A stretch of 64,000 nt of DNA from Pseudomonas citri (lineage in GTDB: Bacteria; Pseudomonadota; Gammaproteobacteria; Pseudomonadales; Pseudomonadaceae). The stretch covers positions 124,001-188,000 of the forward strand of contig NZ_JAODAB010000008.1 of the NCBI RefSeq assembly GCF_025336485.1, read 5' to 3'. The notes beneath the pieces are model-generated. The model saw nothing but the letters and a program-made list of their open reading frames with translations, made no database searches and was not told where the DNA came from. Shown here in pieces: positions 27,342-36,560 of this stretch. How positions within the stretch are numbered: the first letter of the stretch is position 1; each line of letters starts with the position of its first letter. Position numbers and translations under genes: made by a program.

Positions 27342-29237
27342 ATGCCTCAGCCGATCCGCATCAAGGACCACGAAAAAGACGCCCGCCTGGTGCGCAGTCG
27401 CGTCGTGTTCGGCGCCATTACGGTGGTCACGCTGATCGGCGTGCTGATCGCGCGGCTGTATTTCCTCCAGGTGATCCAGTACGAGTACCACTCGACCCTG
27501 TCGGAAAACAACCGGGTGCACGTGCAACCGATCCCGCCGACTCGCGGCCTGATCTTCGACCGTAATGGCGTGGTGGTGGCCGATAACCGGCCCAGCTTCA
27601 GCCTGAGCATGACCCGCGAGCGGTCCGGCGATTGGCAGCATGTGCTGGACGTGATCGTCGAAGTGCTGCAACTGACTCCCGAGGACCGGGCGATCTTCGA
27701 GAAGCGCATGCGCCAGGGGCGGCGTCCGTTCGAGCCGGTGCCGATTCTGTTCGAGCTGACCGAAGAACAGATTGCCCTGATCGCCGTGAACCAGTTCCGC
27801 CTGCCCGGCGTCGAGGTGGTGGCGCAACTGGTACGGCATTATCCCCAGGGGCCGCACTTTGCCCACTCGGTTGGCTACATGGGGCGGATCAACGAGAAAG
27901 AGCTCAAGACCCTCGATCCGGTCAACTACAGCGGCACCCACCACATCGGCAAGACCGGTATCGAGCGCTTCTACGAGCCTGAGCTGCACGGCCAGGTGGG
28001 GTATGAAGAAGTCGAGACCAACGCCCGTGGCCGGGTATTGCGGGTGCTCAAGCGCACCGACCCGATTCCTGGCAAGGACATTGTCCTGAGCCTGGACATC
28101 AAGCTGCAGGAAGCCGCCGAAGCGGCGCTGGGCGGGCGACGTGGCGCGGTGGTGGCCCTAGACCCGAACACCGGCGAGGTGCTGGCGATGGTCAGCCAGC
28201 CGAGTTTCGACCCGAACCTGTTCGTCACTGGCATCAGCTTCAAGGCTTACGCCGAGTTGCGCGATTCCATCGACCGGCCATTGTTCAACCGGGTGCTGCG
28301 CGGCCTCTATCCGCCGGGCTCGACCATCAAGCCGGCCGTGGCGATTGCCGGGCTGGACGCCGGCGTGGTGACCGCGTCGAGCCGGGTCTTCGACCCTGGT
28401 TACTACATGCTGCCCAACTATGACCACAAGTACCGCAACTGGAACCGTACCGGTGACGGCTACGTGGACCTGGAAACGGCGATCATGCGGTCCAACGACA
28501 CTTACTTCTATGACCTGGCCCACAAGCTGGGGATCGATCGGCTGTCGTCCTACCTGAGCAAGTTCGGCATCGGCCAGAAAGTCTCCCTGGACATGTTCGA
28601 AGAATCTCCGGGCCTGATGCCTTCCCGGGAATGGAAGCGGGTGACTCGCCGGCAGGCGTGGTTCCCGGGTGAAACGCTGATCCTGGGGATCGGCCAGGGC
28701 TATATGCAGGCCACGCCCCTGCAACTGGCCCAGGCCACGGCCCTGGTGGCGAACAAGGGCAAATGGTTCCGCCCGCACCTGGCCAAGACCATCGAGGGCC
28801 AGAAGCCGGTGGACCCGAACCCGATGCCGGACATCGTCCTGCACAACCCGTCGGACTGGCAGAAGGTCAACAACGGCATGCAGCAGGTGATGCACGGTGC
28901 CCGGGGCACCGCCCGCAAGGCCTCCATCGGCGCGCAATACCGCATTGCCGGCAAGAGTGGTACGGCCCAGGTCGTGGCCATCAAGCAGGGCGAAAAGTAT
29001 GACCGTTCCAAGCTCCAGGAACGCCACCGCGACCACGCCCTGTTCGTCGGCTTCGCGCCGGCCGACAACCCGAAGATTGTCGTGTCGGTGATGGTCGAGA
29101 ACGGCGAGTCCGGTTCCGGCGTGGCCGCGCCCGTGGTGCGCCAGGTGATGGACGCCTGGCTGCTGGATGAGCACGGCCAGCTCAAGCCCGAATTCGCAAG
29201 CCCCACCACCGCGGAGGCTACGGCCCGTGAAGAGTAA
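27342..29237 (+). CDS. mrdA: Penicillin-binding protein 2 (elongation transpeptidase)
   Basis: 631 residues. One N-terminal membrane anchor (about 22-44) is followed by the pedestal domain and a class B transpeptidase with STIK (Ser327), SND (384-386) and KSGT (538-541). PBP2 cross-links lateral wall peptidoglycan with RodA, whose gene overlaps by 11 bases. The start at 27342 follows the rlmH stop by 10 bp. Confidence 0.97.
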   Translation: MPQPIRIKDHEKDARLVRSRVVFGAITVVTLIGVLIARLYFLQVIQYEYHSTLSENNRVHVQPIPPTRGLIFDRNGVVVADNRPSFSLSMTRERSGDWQHVLDVIVEVLQLTPEDRAIFEKRMRQGRRPFEPVPILFELTEEQIALIAVNQFRLPGVEVVAQLVRHYPQGPHFAHSVGYMGRINEKELKTLDPVNYSGTHHIGKTGIERFYEPELHGQVGYEEVETNARGRVLRVLKRTDPIPGKDIVLSLDIKLQEAAEAALGGRRGAVVALDPNTGEVLAMVSQPSFDPNLFVTGISFKAYAELRDSIDRPLFNRVLRGLYPPGSTIKPAVAIAGLDAGVVTASSRVFDPGYYMLPNYDHKYRNWNRTGDGYVDLETAIMRSNDTYFYDLAHKLGIDRLSSYLSKFGIGQKVSLDMFEESPGLMPSREWKRVTRRQAWFPGETLILGIGQGYMQATPLQLAQATALVANKGKWFRPHLAKTIEGQKPVDPNPMPDIVLHNPSDWQKVNNGMQQVMHGARGTARKASIGAQYRIAGKSGTAQVVAIKQGEKYDRSKLQERHRDHALFVGFAPADNPKIVVSVMVENGESGSGVAAPVVRQVMDAWLLDEHGQLKPEFASPTTAEATAREE

Positions 29238-30372
29238 TTTCGACCGGATCCTCTCCAGCGAAGATGTGATGCGCCGGCGGGCGACGTTGTTGCAGCGCAT
29301 GCACATCGACGGTCCGTTGCTGGTCCTGCTGCTGATCCTCGCGGCCGGCAGCCTGTTCGTGCTGTATTCGGCCAGTGGCAAGAGCTGGGACTTGCTGGCC
29401 AAGCAGGCCACCTCGTTCGGCATTGGCCTGGTGTCGATGATCGTCATCGCCCAGTTCGAGCCGCGGTTCATGGCGCGCTGGGTGCCGCTGGCCTATGTGG
29501 TGGGCGTGGCCCTGCTGGTGGTGGTGGACGTGATGGGCCACAACGCCATGGGTGCCACGCGCTGGATCAACATCCCCGGGGTGATCCGCTTCCAGCCTTC
29601 GGAATTCCTCAAGATCATCATGCCGGCGACCATCGCCTGGTACCTGTCCAAGCGCACCCTTCCACCGCAGCTCAAGCATGTGTGCATCAGCCTGTTGCTG
29701 ATCGGCATCCCGTTCATCCTGATCGTGCGCCAGCCGGACCTCGGCACGTCGCTGCTGATCCTGGCCGGCGGCGCCTTCGTGTTGTTCATGGGCGGGCTGC
29801 GCTGGCGCTGGATCCTCAGCGTGATCGCCATCGCCGTACCGGTGTCGGTGGCCATGTGGTACTTCGTCATGCACGACTACCAGAAGCAACGCATCCTGAC
29901 CTTCCTCGACCCGGAGAGCGATCCGCTGGGCACCGGCTGGAACATCATCCAGTCCAAGGCCGCCATCGGTTCCGGCGGGGTGTTCGGCAAGGGCTGGCTG
30001 ATGGGCACCCAGTCGCACCTGGACTTTTTGCCGGAAAGCCACACCGACTTCATCATCGCGGTGATGGGCGAGGAGTTCGGCCTGGTGGGTATCTGCATCC
30101 TGCTGCTGATCTACCTGCTGCTGATCGGCCGCGGACTGGTGATCACCGCCCAGGCCCAGACGCTGTTCGGCAAGTTGCTGGCGGGCAGCCTGACCATGAC
30201 GTTTTTCGTTTATGTTTTCGTCAACATCGGTATGGTCAGTGGCCTGTTGCCGGTGGTGGGGGTGCCGTTGCCCTTCATTAGCTACGGAGGAACTTCGCTG
30301 GTGACGCTACTGTCAGCGTTTGGGGTCTTGATGTCGATCCATACCCACCGCAAGTGGATCGCACAGGTTTGA
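29227..30372 (+). CDS. rodA: Peptidoglycan glycosyltransferase RodA
   Basis: 381 residues from a GTG at 29227 with GGAGG nine bases upstream; an ATG at 29269 would give 367 residues but lacks a good ribosome site. SEDS-family membrane protein with about ten segments and the motifs GATRWI, QPSEFLKI, RQPDLGTSLL and the C-terminal PLPFISYGGTSL. It polymerises glycan strands for rod-shaped growth together with PBP2. Confidence 0.96.
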   Translation: MKSNFDRILSSEDVMRRRATLLQRMHIDGPLLVLLLILAAGSLFVLYSASGKSWDLLAKQATSFGIGLVSMIVIAQFEPRFMARWVPLAYVVGVALLVVVDVMGHNAMGATRWINIPGVIRFQPSEFLKIIMPATIAWYLSKRTLPPQLKHVCISLLLIGIPFILIVRQPDLGTSLLILAGGAFVLFMGGLRWRWILSVIAIAVPVSVAMWYFVMHDYQKQRILTFLDPESDPLGTGWNIIQSKAAIGSGGVFGKGWLMGTQSHLDFLPESHTDFIIAVMGEEFGLVGICILLLIYLLLIGRGLVITAQAQTLFGKLLAGSLTMTFFVYVFVNIGMVSGLLPVVGVPLPFISYGGTSLVTLLSAFGVLMSIHTHRKWIAQV

Positions 30373-30389
30373 ATAAGGTGAAGAGTTCA

Positions 30390-31400
30390 ATGCAAGCAAT
30401 GCGTGGCTGGTCGACGCGATACGCGCCGTGGATCGGCCTGTTCGGCCTGCTCGGCGGCGCGCAGCCGGCGTTGGCCGGCGAATACGAAGGCTCGCCCCAG
30501 GTGGCCGAGTTCGTCGGCGAGATGACCCGTGACTACGGGTTTGCCGGTGAGCAGCTGATGGATGTGTTCCGCGAGGCCGAGCGCAAGCAGTCGATCCTCG
30601 ATGCGATCTCCCGGCCCGCCGAGCGTGTCAAGCAGTGGAGCGAGTACCGGCCGATGTTCATCACCGATGCGCGCATCGCCCGCGGCGTGGACTTCTGGCG
30701 CCAGCACGAGGCCGCCCTGGCCCGCGCCGAACAGGATTACGGCGTGCCGGCGCAGATCATTGTGTCCATCATTGGCGTCGAGACGTTCTTCGGGCGCAAT
30801 ACCGGCAACTTCCGGGTGATCGATGCCCTGTCGACCCTGGGCTTTGATTACCCGCCCCGGGCCGATTTCTTCCGCAAGGAACTGCGTGAGTTCCTGTTGC
30901 TGGCCCGCGAAGAGCAGGTCGATCCACTGACGCTCAAAGGCTCCTACGCCGGAGCCATGGGGTTGCCGCAATTCATGCCCAGCAGTTTTCGCGCCTACGC
31001 AGTGGACTTCGACGGCGATGGCCACATCAATATCTGGAACAACCCGACCGACGCCATCGGCAGCGTGGCCAGTTATTTCAAGCGCCACGGCTGGGAGGCC
31101 GGCCAACCGGTGGTCAGCCGTGCCGACGTACGCGGCGAGCGGGTGGACGAGGGCCTGACCGAGGGCCTCGAGCCAACGAAAACCGTCGGGGAGTTGCGGG
31201 CGTTGGGCTGGTCGAGTCATGATGCGCTGCGTGATGACATGGCGGTCACCGCGATGCGCCTGGAAGGCGAGCAGGGCCCCGAATATTGGATGGGCCTGAA
31301 GAATTTCTACGCGATTACGCGTTATAACCGCAGCGTGATGTACGCCATGGCCGTATATCAACTGTCTGAAGAGCTGGTCAAAGCACGGGGCGTCAAATAA
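30390..31400 (+). CDS. mltB: Membrane-type lytic murein transglycosylase B
   Basis: 336 residues from the ATG at 30390, with a signal sequence ending at about ALAGE (residues 27-31). No lipobox cysteine is evident, so it is likely soluble in the periplasm (SltB1-like). The catalytic glutamate is in GVETFFGRNTG, followed by the family stretch GAMGLPQFMPSSFRAYAVDFDGDG. It cleaves glycan strands to 1,6-anhydro-MurNAc ends. Its stop overlaps the rlpA start. Confidence 0.94.
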   Translation: MQAMRGWSTRYAPWIGLFGLLGGAQPALAGEYEGSPQVAEFVGEMTRDYGFAGEQLMDVFREAERKQSILDAISRPAERVKQWSEYRPMFITDARIARGVDFWRQHEAALARAEQDYGVPAQIIVSIIGVETFFGRNTGNFRVIDALSTLGFDYPPRADFFRKELREFLLLAREEQVDPLTLKGSYAGAMGLPQFMPSSFRAYAVDFDGDGHINIWNNPTDAIGSVASYFKRHGWEAGQPVVSRADVRGERVDEGLTEGLEPTKTVGELRALGWSSHDALRDDMAVTAMRLEGEQGPEYWMGLKNFYAITRYNRSVMYAMAVYQLSEELVKARGVK

Positions 31401-32425
31401 TGCGGGCATTGCCTACCCATCCTCCCCTGAACGCCAGGCCCCTCAAACTCGTGGCCTTGGCTGCTCTGTCGCTGCTGGTCGTCAGTTGTTCGACCAGTCG
31501 CGCCCCGACCCAGAAAAATACCAACGCCGTGCGCAGCATGCCGGGCCTGGACATCAACCGGGCCCACAAGGACGGCGCACCGTGGTGGGACGTGGACGTT
31601 TCGCGGATTCCCGATGCAACCCCGACCCTGCACACCGGGCCCTACAAGGCCAACCCGTACACGGTGCTGGGCAAGACCTATTTCCCGATGGCCGACTCCA
31701 AGACCTATGTCGCGTCGGGCACGGCGTCCTGGTATGGCACCAAGTTCCACGGCCAGAACACCGCCAACGGCGAGGTGTACGACCTGTATGGCATGAGCGC
31801 GGCGCACAAGACCTTGCCGCTGCCCAGCTATGTGCGGGTGACCAACCTGGACAACAACAAGAGCGTGATCCTGCGGGTCAATGACCGTGGGCCGTTCTAC
31901 TCCGACCGCATCATCGACCTGTCGTATGCGGCGGCAAAAAAACTCGGTTATGCTGAAATCGGCACCGCGCGGGTCAAGGTCGAAGGCATCGACCCGCAGG
32001 AGTGGTGGGCCCAGCGCGGCCGTCCGGCGCCTTTAATGCTCAACGAGCCGAAAGTGGCGCAAAATGCCGCGCCGGCCGTGACGGCATCCACCGGTACGGT
32101 CGAGCAATGGACCCCGCCGCCGCAGCAACATGCCGCGGCCGTCGTGCCGGTGCAGATCGATGCAAAAAAAAACGCTTCTGCAACAGCGTCTGGCCAGTTT
32201 CTGCAAGTGGGCGCGTTCGCCAACCCGGACGCTGCCGAACTGCTGAGGTCGAAGCTCAGCTCGATGGTGAGCGCCCCGGTGTTCATCAGCTCGATCGTGC
32301 GCAACCAGCAGACACTGCATCGGGTGCGCCTGGGGCCGATCGGTTCGCCGGGTGAGGTCCAGCAAGTGCAGAACAGCGTGCGCCTGGCCAACCTCGGTTC
32401 GCCGAGCCTGGTCACCGCCGAGTGA
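31400..32425 (+). CDS. rlpA: Septal ring lytic transglycosylase RlpA
   Basis: 341 residues. Lipobox VVSC (Cys30) gives an outer-membrane lipoprotein. A double-psi beta-barrel domain (about 103-195; GTASWYGTKFHGQ, VNDRGPF, IIDLSYAAAKKLG) and a C-terminal SPOR domain (about 263-340) match RlpA, which in P. aeruginosa cuts denuded glycan strands at the septum. It overlaps mltB by one base. Confidence 0.95.
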   Translation: MRALPTHPPLNARPLKLVALAALSLLVVSCSTSRAPTQKNTNAVRSMPGLDINRAHKDGAPWWDVDVSRIPDATPTLHTGPYKANPYTVLGKTYFPMADSKTYVASGTASWYGTKFHGQNTANGEVYDLYGMSAAHKTLPLPSYVRVTNLDNNKSVILRVNDRGPFYSDRIIDLSYAAAKKLGYAEIGTARVKVEGIDPQEWWAQRGRPAPLMLNEPKVAQNAAPAVTASTGTVEQWTPPPQQHAAAVVPVQIDAKKNASATASGQFLQVGAFANPDAAELLRSKLSSMVSAPVFISSIVRNQQTLHRVRLGPIGSPGEVQQVQNSVRLANLGSPSLVTAE

Positions 32426-32595
32426 TTTGATTGAAAAACCCGCTTGTGGTTCGAGCGGGTCAGGTTGTTGGCTCCACGCATAATAAAAAGCCCGGCAAGG
32501 GATGTGAGTGAGCAACTTAATACGCGGCAGCCCGTTAGAAGGTTGCCTGTTAGTTTTGCCTCCGGGCAGTCCCATTAGCGATTTTCGAGAGACGG
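32426..32595 (+). promoter_or_regulatory. rlpA-dacC gap with hairpin and likely dacC promoter
   Basis: ACCCGCT and AGCGGGT (about 32440-32461) form a stem with a 9-nt loop after rlpA, without a T tract. The AT-rich CATAATAAAAAG that follows is a reasonable place for a dacC promoter. No small gene is evident. Confidence 0.4.
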
Positions 32596-33753
32596 ATGAA
32601 CATCACCACCTTTGCCAAACGCCTTTGCCTGCTAGTCCCGCTGCTGCTCTCACCTGCCGCGTTCGCGGTCGAGATGATGCCTTCGCCTCCACAACTGGCG
32701 GCCAAGGCCTATGTACTCATGGATGCCAGCAGCGGCAACGTGCTGGTCGAGAACAACGGTGACCAGCGTCTGCCACCGGCCAGCCTGACCAAGCTGATGA
32801 CCGCCTACATCGCGACCCTGGAAATCCGTCGCGGCCAGATCGGCGAGAACGATCCGGTGACCGTCAGCGAAAACGCCTGGCGTACCGGCGGTTCGCGGAT
32901 GTTCATCAAGGTCGGTTCGCAAGTGACCGTCAGCGACCTGCTGCACGGCATCATCATCCAGTCCGGCAACGACGCCAGCGTGGCCCTGGCCGAACACATC
33001 GCCGGCAGCGAAGACGCCTTCGCCGACATGATGAACAAGACCGTCGGCGACCTGGGCATGACCAATAGCCACTTCATGAACCCGACCGGCCTGCCGAACC
33101 CCGAGCACTATTCCTCGGCCCACGACATGGCGCTGCTGGCCCGGGCGATCATTCATGAGGACCCGGCGCACTACGCCATCTACTCCCAGAAGGAATTCTT
33201 CTGGAACGGCATCAAGCAGCCTAACCGCAACCTGCTGCTGTGGCGCGACAAGACTGTCGACGGCCTGAAGACCGGCCACACCGACGAAGCGGGCTACTGC
33301 ATGGTGTCCTCGGCCGTGCGTGATGGCATGCGCCTGATCGCCGTGGTGTTCGGCACCAGCAGCGAAGTGGCCCGCGCCGCCGAGACGCAAAAACTGCTGA
33401 CCTACGGCTTCCGCTTCTTCGAAACCCAGACCTTCTACCAGAAGGGCACCGAACTGGCCCAGGCCCAGGTCTGGAAGGGCACCAGCAACCAGGTCAAGGC
33501 CGGCCTGGCCCAGGACCTGACCATGACCCTGCCCAAGGGCCAGCTCAAGAAGCTCGCTGCCAGCATGACCATGAACCCGCAACTGACCGCCCCCATCGCC
33601 AAGGGCGACGTGATCGGTAAAGTCGAAGTCAAGCTGGAAGACAAGGTGGTCCACAGCGCCGACCTGATCGCGTTGGACACCGTCGAGGAAGGTGGCATCT
33701 TGCGCCGCATGTGGGATAGCATCCGTCTATTCTTCTACGGCTTGTTCAACTGA
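32596..33753 (+). CDS. dacC: D-alanyl-D-alanine carboxypeptidase (PBP5/6 type)
   Basis: 385 residues with signal peptide (cleavage near AAFA, residue 24). Active-site motifs are SLTK (Ser63), SGN (123-125) and KTG in DGLKTGHTD. The C-terminal domain ends in an amphipathic helix (MWDSIRLFFYGLF) that attaches it to the periplasmic face of the inner membrane. It trims pentapeptide side chains and so limits cross-linking. A terminator hairpin follows. Confidence 0.95.
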   Translation: MNITTFAKRLCLLVPLLLSPAAFAVEMMPSPPQLAAKAYVLMDASSGNVLVENNGDQRLPPASLTKLMTAYIATLEIRRGQIGENDPVTVSENAWRTGGSRMFIKVGSQVTVSDLLHGIIIQSGNDASVALAEHIAGSEDAFADMMNKTVGDLGMTNSHFMNPTGLPNPEHYSSAHDMALLARAIIHEDPAHYAIYSQKEFFWNGIKQPNRNLLLWRDKTVDGLKTGHTDEAGYCMVSSAVRDGMRLIAVVFGTSSEVARAAETQKLLTYGFRFFETQTFYQKGTELAQAQVWKGTSNQVKAGLAQDLTMTLPKGQLKKLAASMTMNPQLTAPIAKGDVIGKVEVKLEDKVVHSADLIALDTVEEGGILRRMWDSIRLFFYGLFN

Positions 33754-33770
33754 TTCGAGTGTTGAGCTGC

Positions 33771-33801
33771 ATGGCCCCGTTCCTATCCGGTCCGGGGCCA
33801 T
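33771..33801 (+). terminator. Terminator after dacC
   Basis: ATGGCCCCG (33771-33779) pairs exactly with CGGGGCCAT (33793-33801) and is followed by GTTCGTTT. The next gene starts 35 bp on, so some read-through to the lipoate genes is possible. Confidence 0.65.
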
Positions 33802-33835
33802 GTTCGTTTACCAAGGCTTACGAGGCCGCTACGAC

Positions 33836-34111
33836 ATGACAGATTCCGAAGTAAAGGCGCCGAAAATCGAATTTCCGTGCGCGGATTATCCCATCAAGAT
33901 AATTGGCGACACCGGGGTGGGCTTCAAGGACAAGATCGTCGCCATTGTCGAGAAGCACGCCACCATCGACTTCAAGACCCTGGCCGAGCGCCAGAGCACC
34001 AACGGCAAGTACACCACGATCCAGGTGCACATCATTGCCACCGGCCAGGAACAGCTTTACGACATCAACAGTGAGCTGCGGGCGACCGGTTTCGTGCACA
34101 TGGTGTTGTGA
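33836..34111 (+). CDS. ybeD: DUF493 family protein (YbeD)
   Basis: 91 residues from the ATG at 33836. [10 protein letters not shown] near the start and the ferredoxin-like fold pattern ending GFVHMVL match YbeD, a small conserved protein usually found beside lipB, as here; its fold resembles allosteric ACT domains. The role in lipoylation is presumed from context only. The stop overlaps the lipB start (TGATG). Confidence 0.9.
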   Translation: MTDSEVKAPKIEFPCADYPIKIIGDTGVGFKDKIVAIVEKHATIDFKTLAERQSTNGKYTTIQVHIIATGQEQLYDINSELRATGFVHMVL

Positions 34112-34758
34112 TGCCGGGTACGCTGGGCTTTCGCGAGCTGGGCCGGATGGCTTACGAACCGGTCTGGCACGCCATGCAACGCTTCACCAATGAACGCGGC
34201 AACACCGCCGACGATGAGGTCTGGCTGGTGGAGCACCCGCCGGTCTTCACCCAGGGCCAGGCCGGCAAGGCCGAGCACCTGTTGTTGCCCGGAGATATCC
34301 CGGTGGTCAAGGTCGACCGGGGCGGGCAGGTGACTTACCATGGCCCCGGCCAATTGGTCGCCTACCTGTTGCTGGACGTGCGCAAGCTGGGTTTCGGCGT
34401 GCGCGAGCTGGTGACCCGCATGGAGACCTGCCTGATCGAGCTGCTGGCCAGCTATGGCATCAGTGCGCAGGCCAAGCCGGACGCGCCAGGCGTCTATGTC
34501 GACGGGGCGAAGATCGCCTCCCTGGGTCTGCGGATCCGCCACGGCTGTTCGTTTCATGGCCTGGCGTTGAACGTGGACATGGACCTTGCCCCGTTTCGAC
34601 GGATTAATCCCTGTGGCTACGCGGGGCTCGCGATGACCCAGCTGCGCGATCACGCAGGAACGATTGAATTTGCCGAGGTAAGTGCCAGGCTGCGCGCGCA
34701 GCTCGTCAAACACCTCGACTACGCTGAGCAGACGACCCTTACGGGCGGAATCGATTGA
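34111..34758 (+). CDS. lipB: Octanoyl-[ACP]:protein octanoyltransferase
   Basis: 215 residues from the ATG overlapping the ybeD stop. [20 protein letters not shown] is the LipB signature and K in [19 protein letters not shown] the active-site lysine region; the nucleophilic cysteine is in NPCGYAG. It transfers octanoate from acyl carrier protein to E2 and H proteins, the substrate for LipA encoded next. Confidence 0.96.
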   Translation: MPGTLGFRELGRMAYEPVWHAMQRFTNERGNTADDEVWLVEHPPVFTQGQAGKAEHLLLPGDIPVVKVDRGGQVTYHGPGQLVAYLLLDVRKLGFGVRELVTRMETCLIELLASYGISAQAKPDAPGVYVDGAKIASLGLRIRHGCSFHGLALNVDMDLAPFRRINPCGYAGLAMTQLRDHAGTIEFAEVSARLRAQLVKHLDYAEQTTLTGGID

Positions 34759-34759
34759 T

Positions 34760-35782
34760 ATGACTAATGATGCAGTGCAAACCGTAACTCCGACGCAAGA
34801 TGGTACCGAGCGTCCGGCCCCGCGCACCAAGGTCGAGGCGGGCGTGAAGCTTCGCGGCGCCGAAAAGGTCGCACGCATCCCGGTCAAGATCATCCCGACC
34901 ACCGAGCTGCCGAAGAAACCTGACTGGATCCGCGTGCGCATCCCGGTTTCCCCGGAAGTCGACCGTATCAAGGCGCTGCTGCGCAAGCACAAGCTGCACA
35001 GCGTCTGCGAAGAGGCCTCCTGCCCAAACCTGGGCGAGTGCTTCTCCGGTGGCACCGCCACCTTCATGATCATGGGTGACATCTGCACCCGTCGCTGCCC
35101 GTTCTGCGACGTCGGCCATGGCCGTCCGAAGCCCCTGGACACCAGCGAGCCGGAAAACCTGGCCGTCGCCATCGCCGACCTCAAGCTGCGCTACGTGGTC
35201 ATCACTTCGGTGGACCGCGACGACCTGCGCGACGGCGGTGCCCAGCACTTTGCCGATTGCATCCGCGAGATCCGCAAGCTGTCGCCGAACGTGCAACTCG
35301 AAACCCTGGTGCCGGACTACCGTGGTCGCATGGACATCGCCCTGGAAATCACCGCCGCCGAGCCGCCGGATGTGTTCAACCACAACCTGGAAACCGTGCC
35401 ACGCCTGTACAAGGCCGCGCGCCCGGGTTCGGACTACCAGTGGTCGCTGACCTTGCTGCAGCGTTTCAAGCAGATGATGCCGCACATTCCGACCAAGTCC
35501 GGTTTGATGCTGGGCCTGGGTGAAACCGATGAGGAAGTGATCGAGGTCATGCAGCGCATGCGTGAGCATGACATCGACATGCTGACCCTGGGGCAGTACT
35601 TGCAACCTTCGCGTAACCACCTGCCGGTCCAGCGTTTTGTGCACCCGGATACCTTTGCCTGGTTTGCCGAGGAGGGGTACAAGATGGGGTTCAAGAACGT
35701 GGCTTCGGGGCCGTTGGTGCGGTCTTCGTATCATGCGGATGAGCAGGCGAAGTTGGTTAAGGCTGAGCTGCTTGGGGCCTGA
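34760..35782 (+). CDS. lipA: Lipoyl synthase
   Basis: 340 residues. Two iron-sulfur clusters are predicted: Cys83, Cys88, Cys94 ([12 protein letters not shown]) for the auxiliary cluster and Cys109, Cys113, Cys116 (CTRRCPFC) for the radical SAM cluster. It inserts two sulfurs into protein-bound octanoate. It begins 1 bp after lipB and closes the rightward run before the inverted-repeat element. Confidence 0.97.
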   Translation: MTNDAVQTVTPTQDGTERPAPRTKVEAGVKLRGAEKVARIPVKIIPTTELPKKPDWIRVRIPVSPEVDRIKALLRKHKLHSVCEEASCPNLGECFSGGTATFMIMGDICTRRCPFCDVGHGRPKPLDTSEPENLAVAIADLKLRYVVITSVDRDDLRDGGAQHFADCIREIRKLSPNVQLETLVPDYRGRMDIALEITAAEPPDVFNHNLETVPRLYKAARPGSDYQWSLTLLQRFKQMMPHIPTKSGLMLGLGETDEEVIEVMQRMREHDIDMLTLGQYLQPSRNHLPVQRFVHPDTFAWFAEEGYKMGFKNVASGPLVRSSYHADEQAKLVKAELLGA

Positions 35783-35840
35783 TTTTTTTGCGTTGGTTCT
35801 TGGGGTGGTGGGTATATCCGTTTTTTGTGTAACGGCTACC

Positions 35841-36497
35841 TAGGGTTCCGCCCTTACGGCGGGTTACTTTTGGCAAACGCCCCAAAAGTAACCAAAAGGT
35901 CTTCGCCCCACCACTCGGTGCCTCGCCTAGGCTCGGCATGCCTGAACGAAGGCATTGCTCCGCGGGCCCGCCGCGAAGGGCCATCCATGGCCCAGCGCGG
36001 CTACCTCGGCATCCATGCCGAGGTGCCCACTGCGCAATACCTTCGTTCAGCCATCGTGGTTGATGGGGCGCAAGATCAAGATCAAGATCAAGATCAAGAT
36101 CAAAAGCGGAGCGGCTTGGTGGCCGCTGTTTTGAGCGGTTCTACATCCTTACAGCGCTGTGGCCTGCTGTGGGAGCAAAGCTTGCTCGCGATGGCGGTGG
36201 ATCAGCTACACACACGCTGAGCGTGCCCTTGCTTTGCTTTGCTCTGCTTTTGACTTTGATCTAAACGCCCCATCAACCACGCTGGCCGAACGCAGGCATT
36301 GCGTAGTGGGCAACCCGGCATGGATGCCGGGTTAGCCGCGCTGGGCCATGGATGGCCCTTCGCGGCGGGCCCACGGAGCAATGCCGGAGTGAGGGAACAC
36401 CTCGCCTTGGCGAGGTGCCGAGTGGTGGGGCACAGCGTTTTTGGTTACTTTTTTGGCGTTTGAAAAAAGTAACCCGCCGTAAGGGCGGAACCATAAG
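35841..36497. repeat. 657-bp element: ~230-bp inverted arms around a hexamer repeat and a REP
   Basis: The left arm (about 35841-36070) and right arm (about 36266-36497) are imperfect inverted copies throughout: GGTTCCGCCCTTACGGCGGG, the AAAAGTAACC block, CCCCACCACTCGG, GGCCATCCATGGCCCAGCGC and GTGGTTGATGGGGCG all recur inverted, with local compensating changes in small hairpins (CTCGGCATCCATGCCGAG against CCCGGCATCCATGCCGGG). The centre holds five CAAGAT units (36071-36100), a gene-free stretch and one REP (about 36170-36200). No transposase. The 35783-36560 gap has no credible gene. Confidence 0.85.
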
Positions 36498-36560
36498 TGG
36501 CCGTGACCGCAGAAACGGATATACACACGCATATCAGCCAAAAAACCGGGAGCTCCACGG

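Noticed and set aside
35825..36541. Several 60-130-codon frames inside the inverted-repeat element (sharing RREGPSMAQRG)
   Set aside because: The shared peptides are just translations of the repeat arms on both strands. Hairpin bases, not codons, are conserved between arms.
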